Below are positions 51,941 through 60,577 of a DNA stretch of 64,000 bases, in pieces; the stretch's first letter is position 1; each line of letters begins with the position of its first letter. Under the pieces are notes generated by a model. That model ran no database searches, had not been told where the DNA came from, and saw only the letters and a program-made list of their open reading frames with translations. Source of the DNA: Lachnospiraceae bacterium (GTDB lineage: Bacteria; Bacillota; Clostridia; Lachnospirales; Lachnospiraceae). Location: contig CAJSZQ010000006.1 of the NCBI GenBank assembly GCA_910574185.1, positions 1-64,000 of the forward strand, in the 5' to 3' direction. Position numbers and translations under genes: made by a program.

Positions 51941-52489
51941 CTACAATAAAGCCTGATACAAATCCGGATGCAGGGACGGAACTACCGTAATATTCAATAC
52001 CATTCCATCCTTCGCAAGCTGTGCTCTGGCATATTCCGTTGCTGTGGCAACATCGCTGACTTTACCGGTCACAACAACAAATGCCTTACCTCCCAGACCT
52101 CTTCCAAGCCGCACCTCAATCAAGTCGATTGCCGCGCTCTTAACCGCATAATCTGCCGCAAGCACCGCGCTGGCCAGCGAAAATGTCTCTATCACTCCGA
52201 CAGACTCTCTCTGCTCTGGAGCGGAAGTTCTCATAATCGCAGGTATGACCTCTTTATCAACGCTTGGAATCATCAGCGTATCAACCACTTTGTCTCTGCC
52301 TTCTGATTTCCCTGCCGCTACGGCAGTTTCCACACTGGAGGTATCTCCTGCTACTATTACGATAAATTTGCCCGGACACGTAGGCTGGGCCACAACCAGC
52401 TCTACATTTGCTGCCTTAAGCATCACATCGCCTGCAACAACTCCGGCCGCTACACTATTTAACTCTACAGCTCCTATTGATACTCCCAT
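51941..52489 (-). CDS. BMC-T tandem shell protein, PduT-like with Cys38
   Basis: 182 residues of two fused BMC domains: ELNSVAAGVVAGDVMLKAANVEL (about 9-31) and IETFSLASAVLAADYAVKSAAIDL (about 99-122). Residue 38 is Cys in QPTCPGK, the same position at which PduT holds a [4Fe-4S] cluster at the trimer pore. The gene adjoins the PduS-like flavoprotein (gap 11 bp), the known partner of PduT in moving electrons across the shell. It is the only BMC-T in the locus, so electron export is probably its main role. Confidence 0.93.
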   Translation of the reverse strand: MGVSIGAVELNSVAAGVVAGDVMLKAANVELVVAQPTCPGKFIVIVAGDTSSVETAVAAGKSEGRDKVVDTLMIPSVDKEVIPAIMRTSAPEQRESVGVIETFSLASAVLAADYAVKSAAIDLIEVRLGRGLGGKAFVVVTGKVSDVATATEYARAQLAKDGMVLNITVVPSLHPDLYQALL

Positions 52490-52500
52490 GATTCAACTCC

Positions 52501-53832
52501 TTAAGCTTCCATAATATCAATATAGTCCTTACTTACAGTTACAACGCGTCCACTCATGGAAGCATGAATATTCGCTCCAAGAGCGCCTTCCGGAATCTGT
52601 CCGATGCACTGTCCTACTCTCACCATATCGCCCTCGGAAACAACCGGTATACAAGGAGCCCCAATATGCTGTTTCAGCATAATTCTTACAGCTCTCGGCG
52701 CGTCATAGGAATCCACATATGGAACTTCCCTGTCGTAATCCGCCAGTCCCGTTCTCTGAATCACCCTTTTAGACGGAACTTTCGTATCCTCTCGGAACAG
52801 ATTCACAGGTCCCGGCTCCCGGTTACTTTTGACCTTTTTCGCGAGAAGCTCAGTCCTCATTCTGGCAATAAACCTGCTGGGACTAAGTCCCATATTACAG
52901 CCTACATAGGTACAGAGTCCGCAATTACAGCATCCAAGCGCCGCGTTTCCATCCACCAGCACTCCCGCGTTGCTAAATGTCAGCGCCTGCATTACTTTGT
53001 GGGGCATAACGCCGAGTCCAAGATTACTTCTGGGACACACCAGCGTACAATAATTACACTGGCAGCATGCCGCTTTCGCTATCTTAAGCTCCTGTTCCAA
53101 ACTGGAGGTCTTTTTTCGTACCAACTCATGGTTCGTGGGAAGTACAATCACTCCATTTGTTGTTTTTGTCACAAATTCAGATTTTACATCCTCTGCAGCC
53201 CGCCCCATTAAAGGACCCCCGATAATTACCGTATAATCCTCACAGGTAACTCCGCCTGCCAATTCAAGCAGATAAGTAACCGCCGTTCCGATGGGAACCG
53301 TAACCGTAAGCGGCGAATGAACTTCACCAGTAATCGTTACATTTCTTCTGATTACCGGAGAACTTTCCATCGCTTCAGCCACATGAAATGCAGTCTGCGC
53401 GTTGATAACCACGCATCCTGCTTCGATTGGAAGCTTGCCTACCGGAATCACACGCCCGGTCACTTCATAGATAATCTGCTGCTCATCACCTGCCGGATAG
53501 TAATTCTCCAGCAGATGAACGGATATCTTTTCGTTTCCTGACGCCGCGCTCTCAAGGGCGCCGACCGCTGTTTTATTTTTATGTTTTACAGCTAATACCC
53601 CGTATTTCGCACCGGTACAATCCATGACCGCTTCCAGTCCCGTCACAATTGCCTGACTATGCTGTTCCATCAGATATTTATCTGATTTAATAAGGGGTTC
53701 GCATTCCGCACAGTTCACAATCACATATTCTGCCTTGCAGGCAATCTTTACATGAGTAGGAAATCCTGCGCCGCCGGCGCCCGCTACGCCAGCCTGTTTT
53801 ACTTTTTCTAACACCAGTTCGTTCATATCCAA
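52501..53832 (-). CDS. pduS: PduS-like iron-sulfur flavoprotein (RnfC family)
   Basis: 443 residues. Nucleotide/FMN motif GAGGAGFPTHVK near the N-terminus (about 18-29), an SLBB-like domain, two Fe-S motifs CCQCNYCTLVCPRSNLG (about 255-271) and CCNCGLCTYVGCNMGLSP (about 300-317), and a C-terminal barrel-sandwich domain. PduS oxidises NADH and passes electrons through clusters. In the Pdu system it supports cobalamin reduction and binds PduT. No B12 enzyme is encoded here, so its probable task is to regenerate NAD+ inside the shell by exporting electrons via the Cys38 BMC-T. Confidence 0.92.
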   Translation of the reverse strand: MDMNELVLEKVKQAGVAGAGGAGFPTHVKIACKAEYVIVNCAECEPLIKSDKYLMEQHSQAIVTGLEAVMDCTGAKYGVLAVKHKNKTAVGALESAASGNEKISVHLLENYYPAGDEQQIIYEVTGRVIPVGKLPIEAGCVVINAQTAFHVAEAMESSPVIRRNVTITGEVHSPLTVTVPIGTAVTYLLELAGGVTCEDYTVIIGGPLMGRAAEDVKSEFVTKTTNGVIVLPTNHELVRKKTSSLEQELKIAKAACCQCNYCTLVCPRSNLGLGVMPHKVMQALTFSNAGVLVDGNAALGCCNCGLCTYVGCNMGLSPSRFIARMRTELLAKKVKSNREPGPVNLFREDTKVPSKRVIQRTGLADYDREVPYVDSYDAPRAVRIMLKQHIGAPCIPVVSEGDMVRVGQCIGQIPEGALGANIHASMSGRVVTVSKDYIDIMEA

Positions 53833-53836
53833 CCTC

Positions 53837-55270
53837 TTAAACGATTCTGAAAGATCCGGAAAGCGTACATCTGCGTGACCTTGTAAAATTCTTCGCCGAC
53901 GTCAGGCCCTCTCCTGTGGGCGTTGCAATAGAAAGTGTGGTATATCCTTCCCCGTCGATTGCCAGTCCTGCATAAGACGGTGCATTTTTCACAAAAATCG
54001 TCGTGTCTATCGCTCGCCCCATTCTGGTTAAGTTATCTACGTTCTTCGAGTGCATCATCGCCGTATGGTGGCATCCGTTCTCTGCAATTACGGCCTTCTC
54101 AATGGCTTCATCTACAGTTGCCGCTCTGGTTACCGGCACTACCGGCATCAGCATCTCTGTCATCACTAACGGATGGTCGAAAGGAACGTCACAGATTACT
54201 ACCTTCGCCTGCTCTCCTCCGTAAATTCCCGACTCCTTTAAGATATAAGACGCGTCTCTTCCCACAAAATTCTTGTTAGGCGCCCATTTTCCATCTTTTG
54301 TCGTTACCATAACTGTCTTGCAGACTTTCTCGATTTCAATTCCGTTCAGAAGATACGCTCCATTTTTTACCATTTCACGAATCAGTTCATCCGCTACAGA
54401 ATTTTCAACAATAATCTCTTTTTCTGCAATACATAAGATGCAGTTCTCATAGCTGGCGCCTTTTACAATATCGGCCGCCGCTTTCTTAATGTCTGCTGTC
54501 GCATCTACCACTACCGGCGGATTTCCGGGTCCTGCCGCAATACATCTCTTACCGGTTTTCATAGCGACCCTTACTACGCCTTCTCCTCCGGTTACCGTCA
54601 GGAGACGAATCCTGGGATGATTCATAATCACTGCGCTGGTATCCATAGTCGGCTCTTTCGGCGCGCATAAAAGATTTGTGGGACCGCCTGCCTTTGCAAT
54701 CGCCTGATTCAGAATCTGAATCGTCCTTCCGGATGCTCTTTTTGCCCCCGGATGCGGGTTAAATACAACCGCATTGCCAGCCGCAATCATACCGATTCCA
54801 TTGTTAATTACCGTTGCCGTCGGATTGGTAGACGGAGTAATTGCTCCAATCACGCCAAAGGGCGCCATCTCTGTCAGCATTAACCCGTCGTCTCCTGTCT
54901 TTGCAATCGTAGTAAGATCTTCCGTACCCGGAGTCTTATTAGCTGCAAGCATATTTTTTACTATCTTATCCTCTACATGCCCATATCCTGTCTCTTCATG
55001 GGCAAGCTCTGCCAGTTCTTTTGCATGGTCTCTTGCCGCCTGACGCATAGCAGAGATAAACTTCTCTCTGTCTGCAAGACTGAAACGCATCAGCTCTTTC
55101 TGTGCGGCAAGAGCGGCTTCAATGGCCGCTTCAGCTGTATCAAACAGCCCAGAGTCTCCTTCTCCCCTGCCGGCATACGCCGAGCTGTCTGTTCTTCCCG
55201 CCGATGTTCGTCCCAGCTCGCTCTGTACTTCATTGATATACCGCGAGATATCTGAACTGGAAATCCCCAT
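53837..55270 (-). CDS. CoA-acylating aldehyde dehydrogenase (PduP/EutE family)
   Basis: 477 residues from the ATG at 55270, which has GGAGGG 6 bases upstream; the frame is open 56 codons further but without a site. Residues 3-20 (SSDISRYINEVQSELGR) are a PduP-type encapsulation helix followed by a Gly/Ser/Ala linker. Catalytic segment SYENCILCIAEKEI (Cys about 279), cofactor segment ITPSTNPTATVINN (about 149) and FNPHPGAK. It converts acetaldehyde, CoA and NAD+ to acetyl-CoA and NADH inside the shell. It consumes the aldehyde made by DeoC and feeds Pta. Confidence 0.95.
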   Translation of the reverse strand: MGISSSDISRYINEVQSELGRTSAGRTDSSAYAGRGEGDSGLFDTAEAAIEAALAAQKELMRFSLADREKFISAMRQAARDHAKELAELAHEETGYGHVEDKIVKNMLAANKTPGTEDLTTIAKTGDDGLMLTEMAPFGVIGAITPSTNPTATVINNGIGMIAAGNAVVFNPHPGAKRASGRTIQILNQAIAKAGGPTNLLCAPKEPTMDTSAVIMNHPRIRLLTVTGGEGVVRVAMKTGKRCIAAGPGNPPVVVDATADIKKAAADIVKGASYENCILCIAEKEIIVENSVADELIREMVKNGAYLLNGIEIEKVCKTVMVTTKDGKWAPNKNFVGRDASYILKESGIYGGEQAKVVICDVPFDHPLVMTEMLMPVVPVTRAATVDEAIEKAVIAENGCHHTAMMHSKNVDNLTRMGRAIDTTIFVKNAPSYAGLAIDGEGYTTLSIATPTGEGLTSAKNFTRSRRCTLSGSFRIV

Positions 55271-55456
55271 AACAATCCCTCCAATCTTACGGACTTTGCA
55301 GGAAATACAAAATCCTGATATCAATACTTCTTTTATTGCTCCACTTACAATCTGCTGTTCCTGCCTGCTGTAATTTTTGTCACTGTCCTCTTCATTTGCA
55401 GAAACATGCATGAATACGCCCCTGCTTATCTTCGTCAACGGATGTCCATACAGGGC

Positions 55457-56167
55457 TCATCCTTTGATAATGCTGATGCCCTTTTCTCTCGCTTTGTCGG
55501 CGGCGAGAGGTGTTATTACAGCCGTCTTCGCTGCACAAATCAATTTTTTACCTCTTTTATAAGCCTTCTCCACCTCTTCCTCCGTCACAAGGGCAAGAGC
55601 TCCTCCCTCCCCTGCCGGAAGAAATTCACAAAAGCCCGGCTTCAAATCCAGAAAAGTGATTCCCATATCCCACAAATCTTCCTTCAGCTCTCTGGTTATT
55701 CTGCCAAACACACCTCCAGACACAGAATCTATATCGTAGGGAAGTCTGACGATTACCGGCTTGCCCGACATCAGAAAGTAAATAGAAATCTTGGTAAAGA
55801 TATCCGTTTCCTTTCCCTCCTTCAGCGCTCTTAACATATCCAAAGACGGATCATAGAGCTCCAGTTTCTCATATGCCAAAAGCCCGTTCAGAATATAACT
55901 GACGTCCCTCTTGTCGTATGTGTAAAATATCCTGCATCCGGTAATATCAAGCGCCTCCAGCCCTTCTTCCTCTAATAGAAAATCTACAGATTCCAGTTCT
56001 CCATATAGCTCAAATTCCGCAAGCAGCTCCTGTAACCCTGCCGGAAACTTAGGAATCAGAAACAGCTCCTTCCGTCTTTCCAGTCCAAGCTCTCTCTTTC
56101 GCAGATAGTAAGTAATTACACGTCGGATTACCTCTCCAATTTCACTCTTACTAAATTTTGTTCCCAT
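55457..56167 (-). CDS. BMC-associated flavoprotein-like protein of unknown function
   Basis: 236 residues. It begins with a possible encapsulation-like helix (SKSEIGEVIRRVITYYLRK). The middle (YILNGLLAYEKLELYDPSLDMLRALKEGK, then YFLMSGKPVIVRLPYDID) resembles the layout of Dfp/UbiX-type flavoproteins found in microcompartment loci. The C-terminus ICAAKTAVITPLAADKAREKGISIIKG has the TPLAxDxAxExGI motif shared by several BMC accessory proteins. No catalytic assignment is possible. It is translationally adjacent to tpiA (the stop of tpiA overlaps its start base) and upstream of the aldehyde dehydrogenase. Confidence 0.6.
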   Translation of the reverse strand: MGTKFSKSEIGEVIRRVITYYLRKRELGLERRKELFLIPKFPAGLQELLAEFELYGELESVDFLLEEEGLEALDITGCRIFYTYDKRDVSYILNGLLAYEKLELYDPSLDMLRALKEGKETDIFTKISIYFLMSGKPVIVRLPYDIDSVSGGVFGRITRELKEDLWDMGITFLDLKPGFCEFLPAGEGGALALVTEEEVEKAYKRGKKLICAAKTAVITPLAADKAREKGISIIKG

Positions 56168-57003
56168 TAGACCTCACTCGCCAATCTGATTATATTCCCA
56201 AAGCTGTCTGCTTTCAGGCTTGCCCCTCCAATCAGGAACCCATTCACATATTTCACAGAAGCAATATCCCGTACATTCCCGGCATTGACGCTTCCTCCGT
56301 ATAAAATACGAATCTTCTCTGCCAAAACGCCATAGCTTACAAGTACCTGATGGATATATTCATGTGTCTCGGAAATCTCTTTCAGCGTAGGAATCACGCC
56401 TGTGCCAATGGCCCATACTGGTTCATAGGCAATCAGACAATCCTTTACCTGGTCTTTCAATTCCCCATAGACCGCGTCTAGCTGCTCCTTCAGAACTTGC
56501 TCATACCGATGACTCTTCCGTTCTTCTAAGGTTTCGCCAATACAAATCATCGGCGTAATTTGATGCTCTAACGCTGCCTTCGCTTTCTTTGCAACAATTT
56601 CCGAAGTATCTCCGTAATAGCTTCTCCTCTCGGAATGTCCCACCAGAGTCAGAGGACAGCCCATATCTCCTAACATGGCCGCGCTGACTTCGCCTGTATA
56701 AGCTCCTTTTTCTTCTTTGGCAACATCCTGTGCGCCATAGGCAATTCTCTCGTAGCGAAGCATATCCCTGAATAGATATAAATAAGGATATGGCGGGAAA
56801 ATCATCACTCTGATATGCTCCGCAATGTTGACGCCCTTCATTTCCTCAAGAAACTTTCTTGTCTCTTTGTCGGTCATATTCATCTTCCAATTTGCCGCAA
56901 CGATGTATTCTTTTTTAGGAATTGCCTCTGAATCCATACCTAAATCCTGAAGATGACGTCTCACCAACATCTCAATATCATTTCTGTCTATCACTTTGCT
57001 CAT
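56167..57003 (-). CDS. tpiA: Triose-phosphate isomerase with BMC encapsulation-like extension
   Basis: 278 residues against about 250 for ordinary TPI. All active-site motifs are present: AANWKMN (Lys about 37), GHSERR (His about 121), AYEPVWAIGTG (Glu about 193) and YGGSVNAGN. The extra 28 residues at the N-terminus (VIDRNDIEMLVRRHLQDLG plus linker) form an amphipathic helix like PduP/PduD targeting peptides. It interconverts glyceraldehyde 3-phosphate and DHAP, one product of DeoC. Location inside a shell operon plus the extension argue that triose phosphate chemistry is encapsulated. It overlaps the alcohol dehydrogenase gene by 4 bp. Confidence 0.93.
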   Translation of the reverse strand: MSKVIDRNDIEMLVRRHLQDLGMDSEAIPKKEYIVAANWKMNMTDKETRKFLEEMKGVNIAEHIRVMIFPPYPYLYLFRDMLRYERIAYGAQDVAKEEKGAYTGEVSAAMLGDMGCPLTLVGHSERRSYYGDTSEIVAKKAKAALEHQITPMICIGETLEERKSHRYEQVLKEQLDAVYGELKDQVKDCLIAYEPVWAIGTGVIPTLKEISETHEYIHQVLVSYGVLAEKIRILYGGSVNAGNVRDIASVKYVNGFLIGGASLKADSFGNIIRLASEV

Positions 57004-58061
57004 TTTCGCTCATCCATTCCATTGGGATAGAACATTATCTTGTTATAAACCAGTTTCTTTTCATCAATCTGTTTGAAAATTTCCGGAAGCTCAGACAACT
57101 CTAACCTGTGAGAAATCAGCAGATCCGGATTGAAGCCCTTCTCATTCATCAGCTTCGCGGCCTCTGTCCACTCAAATCCCGGATATGGATTGGAGAAAGA
57201 ATTCCAGCTTCCAATTACGCTAATCTGGAATCTTTGAATCTGATCCACTGCCTTTTCCGAAAGTTCCAATGGCTTATGAGAAATTCCAAGATATACAACT
57301 CTTCCCATCTTTCCTGTTCCAAGGATTGCCTGATGCTGACAAATCGGCGCGCCGGACATTTCCAGTGAAAGCGTAACTCCCTTTCCATCTGTATATTCCT
57401 TAATCTTATCCACTGGATTTTCCTTCATAGAATTAATCGTCAGTGTAGCGCCACACTTAGCCGCATCCTCTAATTTCCCATCATCTATATCAACTGCTAC
57501 AATTTTTTCACATCCCAGATATTTTGCATACTGAATTGCGAAAAGTCCGATTGCTCCAAGTCCGTATACGGCAACCGTATCTTTTCCGTTTCCATCTGCG
57601 CGGAGATAAGCATGAATCGCATTTGCAGCCGGGTCGATTGTTGCGCCCCAGTCATAAGGCGTATCTGCATCCAGGCGAAGCAGACACTCTTCCTTTACTG
57701 CAAGATACTGTGCATATGCGCCGTCATTGCGTGAACCATAGTATTTATAGTCTTCGCAGAGAGAATAGATACCCTTCTTACACCACTCGCATTCGTTACA
57801 GGGAAGCAGCGGAGCAGCGCTTGCCTTATCTCCTACTTTCCAGTCCTTTACACCTTTGCCAACTTCCACGATACGTCCGGCAAACTCATGTCCGGGAATT
57901 ATCGGAAGCGTATGCGGTCCTGATACAAGGATTCTAGGAATATCTGAACCACAAACTCCGACTGCCATAATCTGAAGTAATACTTCATCCTCCTTTGGCG
58001 TCGGTTTCTCTACATCCACATAATGCAACTCTTTGATTGCTGTCATCTGTACGGCTTTCAT
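57000..58061 (-). CDS. Zinc-dependent alcohol/polyol-phosphate dehydrogenase (GatD-like)
   Basis: 353 residues, medium-chain dehydrogenase. Catalytic zinc ligands lie in GVCGSDIPRI (Cys) and GHEFAGRIVEVG (His-Glu). The structural zinc lobe is CNECEWCKKGIYSLC (about 94-108). The NAD motif is VAVYGLGAIGLFAIQYAK (about 165). The sequence style (YKYYGSRNDGAYAQYLAV) matches galactitol-1-phosphate/sorbitol dehydrogenases, not ethanol dehydrogenases. In other microcompartments the alcohol dehydrogenase is iron-dependent and recycles NADH; here the enzyme may instead oxidise the incoming sugar alcohol phosphate or reduce a triose phosphate. No targeting peptide is visible. Confidence 0.9.
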   Translation of the reverse strand: MKAVQMTAIKELHYVDVEKPTPKEDEVLLQIMAVGVCGSDIPRILVSGPHTLPIIPGHEFAGRIVEVGKGVKDWKVGDKASAAPLLPCNECEWCKKGIYSLCEDYKYYGSRNDGAYAQYLAVKEECLLRLDADTPYDWGATIDPAANAIHAYLRADGNGKDTVAVYGLGAIGLFAIQYAKYLGCEKIVAVDIDDGKLEDAAKCGATLTINSMKENPVDKIKEYTDGKGVTLSLEMSGAPICQHQAILGTGKMGRVVYLGISHKPLELSEKAVDQIQRFQISVIGSWNSFSNPYPGFEWTEAAKLMNEKGFNPDLLISHRLELSELPEIFKQIDEKKLVYNKIMFYPNGMDERK

Positions 58062-58079
58062 ACTTAATCAACCTTTCTA

Positions 58080-58337
58080 CTATTTTTTATTAAATTCAGC
58101 CGGGTCATAGTAATCCATGTCCACAGCCCATTTATCTAATCTTTTCAAAAATTTTTCATCTTCCGTCACAACTTTTATCGGCTTATTATAATTAATCGCC
58201 ATCAGGCCGAGAATGGATTTGGCATCCGCAATCTGACCGTCCTCCGTATGAACGCCGATATCGCTTACACACTCGCTTGCAAGCTTCATAAATTCTTTCA
58301 AATCATCCAACACTGTAATTTCAATTAACCTTACCAT
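58080..58337 (-). CDS. HPr-like (Crh-type) protein lacking the phospho-His site
   Basis: 85 residues from the ATG at 58337; AGGAAAGGG lies 13 bases upstream, a long spacing. It has the HPr fold, with the regulatory-Ser segment IADAKSILGLMAINYNKPIKVVTED (about 34-58) well conserved. The active-site His of HPr is missing: the corresponding region reads LDDLKEFMKLAS. Such proteins cannot carry PTS phosphate but can be targets of HPr kinase, like Crh. It may report catabolite status to this operon or have been recruited as a structural BMC accessory. Second transcriptional block after the ABC transporter. Confidence 0.75.
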   Translation of the reverse strand: MVRLIEITVLDDLKEFMKLASECVSDIGVHTEDGQIADAKSILGLMAINYNKPIKVVTEDEKFLKRLDKWAVDMDYYDPAEFNKK

Positions 58338-58391
58338 ACCCGCTGCACACCCTTTCCTCCAGAGGCAGTCTGTCAGCCGCCCGTTCTGTAT

Positions 58392-58437
58392 AAGGCACAC
58401 CGAAAAGTCTGATGCATCAGGCCTTTCGGTGTGCCTT
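58392..58437. other. Strong intra-operon hairpin
   Basis: AAGGCACACCGAAA pairs with TTTCGGTGTGCCTT (perfect, about 14-15 bp) around an inner TGATGCATCA palindrome. It lies between the ABC binding-protein gene and the HPr-like gene. The absence of a following T run on the minus strand suggests mRNA processing or partial attenuation, which would keep transporter expression above enzyme and shell expression. Confidence 0.65.
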
Positions 58438-58514
58438 ATGCAGAGTGAGCGGCGTCCTACACACCGCCCACTTTTTTAGAATAGAATTAATCCGAATAAT
58501 TCGTTATGTACCAA

Positions 58515-59549
58515 TTATTTCATCTCAGCAAAATCGCCGTCTCCAACATACTCTGCAACGTTATCTTTGTTGATGAGCCCTGTTCCTGCATCTACTTCTG
58601 TCTCAACGCTCTCGCCCTTAATCAGCTTAATAGCAGTATCAATACCAACACGAAGCTCTGTAGCCGGGTCGTTCATGGTTGTACATACATACTTGCCTGA
58701 TTCAATCATCTTAACTGCTTCCATCAGTCCGTCAACGCCGCATACCTTAACGTCTGTAAGATTCTTCTCAGCGCAAACCTGAGCTGCGCCAACAGCCATA
58801 TCATCATTATGTCCATAGATAGCTACAACGCCGTCATTTGCCTGCAGAAGGTCCTGTGTTGCTGTAACAGCTTTTGCTCTTGCATAATCACAGTTTACAG
58901 ACTGCACAATCTCGATACCTGCAACATCCTTGAATACAGACTCAAAACCGTCTCTTCTTGCCATCATAACCTGGTCGCCTGCTGTTCCCTGGATTTCAAG
59001 AATCTTTCCGGACGCCTTATCTGCTCCGCCAAGCTCTTCTAACAGACACTCGCCTACCATACGTCCCATTTCTTCATTGTCACGCACGATTGCTGCAGTA
59101 AATCCACCTGCTGCCAGACGGTCAACAGTTACAACTGGAATCCCTGCCTCTTCACATGCTGCAAAAGCAGTAGCACATCCTTCAGAGTTAACCGGATTTA
59201 CAATCAGACACTGAATCCCGCTCTGAATCATATCGTTGATGTCGTTGGTCTGCTTAGTAACATCCTCATTCGCATCTGCAAAGCTTAATTCAATTCCCAG
59301 CTCCTCTGCGTAGCTCTGAGCAGTATCCGCCATTGTGGTGTAGAACGGTGAAGCCATTGTTGCCTGTGAGAAACCAATCTTATAAGTCTCGCTGTCTCCG
59401 CCCTCGCTATCGCCTGCGTCTTTTGCATCGCCCGCATCTTCTGTCTGAGCGTCATCTTTCGTCTCCTCGTTTCCGCCAGAGCCGCATCCCATCAGCATTG
59501 TTCCAATCAATGCTACGCACATCAACATACTCACTACTTTTCTTTTCAT
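58515..59549 (-). CDS. Ribose-type sugar ABC transporter substrate-binding lipoprotein
   Basis: 344 residues from the ATG at 59549 (AAAGGAGGAAAAAGT before it). Lipoprotein signal with lipobox LMGC (Cys about 22), an acidic low-complexity linker, then a periplasmic-binding-protein class I fold (Peripla_BP_4): YKIGFSQATMASPFYTTMADTAQ, DANEDVTKQTNDINDMI, GTAGDQVMMARRDGFESVF and IYGHNDDMAVGAAQV. RbsB relatives bind ribose, xylose, allose, fructose or polyols. It delivers the pathway's sugar to the permease. Separated from the HPr-like gene by a hairpin region of about 180 bp. Confidence 0.93.
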   Translation of the reverse strand: MKRKVVSMLMCVALIGTMLMGCGSGGNEETKDDAQTEDAGDAKDAGDSEGGDSETYKIGFSQATMASPFYTTMADTAQSYAEELGIELSFADANEDVTKQTNDINDMIQSGIQCLIVNPVNSEGCATAFAACEEAGIPVVTVDRLAAGGFTAAIVRDNEEMGRMVGECLLEELGGADKASGKILEIQGTAGDQVMMARRDGFESVFKDVAGIEIVQSVNCDYARAKAVTATQDLLQANDGVVAIYGHNDDMAVGAAQVCAEKNLTDVKVCGVDGLMEAVKMIESGKYVCTTMNDPATELRVGIDTAIKLIKGESVETEVDAGTGLINKDNVAEYVGDGDFAEMK

Positions 59550-59629
59550 ACTTTTTCCTCCTTTAAAGAATGATATTTTATTTCTGCAAGGCTTCTTAGC
59601 CCATTGCATTCCTGTACATAAGTATTTTA

Positions 59630-60577
59630 TTAATTCTTCTTATTAGAAACAGCCTTGTTCAACAGCAAAGCAATAATAATAATCGCACCCTTTGCAATCT
59701 GCTGATAAAATGAAGAAATACCAACCAGATTGAAAATATTTGTGATAATCTGAAGCAGTACAACGCCTCCAAATGTACCGACTACATTACTGATACCGCC
59801 TGCAAGACTTGCGCCTCCTATAACTGACGCTGCAATCGCATCGAGCTCATACCCGTTACAGGCTGTAGGCTGTCCGGTTGACAGATAAGATGCTGTCAGT
59901 ACTCCTGCAAATCCTGCAAGAGCGGCGCACATCACATACGCGATTGTATAATTACGCGTTACCTTAATACCTGAGAGTCCCGCCGCCTCTTTGTTACCGC
60001 CGATTGCATAAAGGCTTCTCCCAAATGTGGTATACTTCATCATCAAAAAGATTAATACGGTAAGTCCTATCCAGATTAAGCCGGCAATTGGAATTGTATT
60101 CGCAACTTTTCCTCCGCCAAGCACATGGAAACTCTCACTTAAACCAAATATCGGCGAACCCTTCGTAACCAGAAGAGAAGCTCCTCTGGCAATCTGCAGC
60201 ATAGCCATGGTGGTAATGAAATCTGGCAGGCCACATTTTGCAATCAACACTCCTGTCACAAGACCAAGCGCTCCGCCCAGCGCAATACCGGCAACAACCG
60301 CTACAAAACTATTGGTTTCATTTCCTACCATGATAGAGGTAATCATGCCAGAAAACGCCGCCACGCCTCCCACTGACAAATCAATACCGCCCAGGGTAAT
60401 TACAATCGTCATACCGATTGCGATAATACCCGGAATCGCGCATTGCTGCATCATGTTCAGCATGTTATTCAATTTCAAAAAGTTCGGTGATAAAACTGAC
60501 GAAATTACAATAAATACCAACAGCAGCACCAACAAGTTATATTTCTTCAAAAACTCTCCAGCATTTAATTTCTTCAT
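59630..60577 (-). CDS. Ribose-type sugar ABC transporter permease (RbsC family)
   Basis: 315 residues with about ten membrane segments. Family segments NMMQQCAIPGIIAIGMTIVITLGGIDLSVGG (about 37-67), TTFGRSLYAIGGNKEAAGLSGIKV (about 180-203) and DAIAASVIGGASLAGG (about 249). A single permease gene implies a homodimer. It is adjacent to the ATPase gene with no gap. Part of the uptake system for the microcompartment substrate. Confidence 0.95.
   Translation of the reverse strand: MKKLNAGEFLKKYNLLVLLLVFIVISSVLSPNFLKLNNMLNMMQQCAIPGIIAIGMTIVITLGGIDLSVGGVAAFSGMITSIMVGNETNSFVAVVAGIALGGALGLVTGVLIAKCGLPDFITTMAMLQIARGASLLVTKGSPIFGLSESFHVLGGGKVANTIPIAGLIWIGLTVLIFLMMKYTTFGRSLYAIGGNKEAAGLSGIKVTRNYTIAYVMCAALAGFAGVLTASYLSTGQPTACNGYELDAIAASVIGGASLAGGISNVVGTFGGVVLLQIITNIFNLVGISSFYQQIAKGAIIIIALLLNKAVSNKKN

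Noticed and set aside
55271-55438. 56-codon in-frame extension upstream of the aldehyde dehydrogenase start
   Set aside because: It has no ribosome site, whereas the ATG at 55270 has GGAGGG and gives the expected encapsulation-peptide start. The extension sequence matches no targeting or enzyme region.
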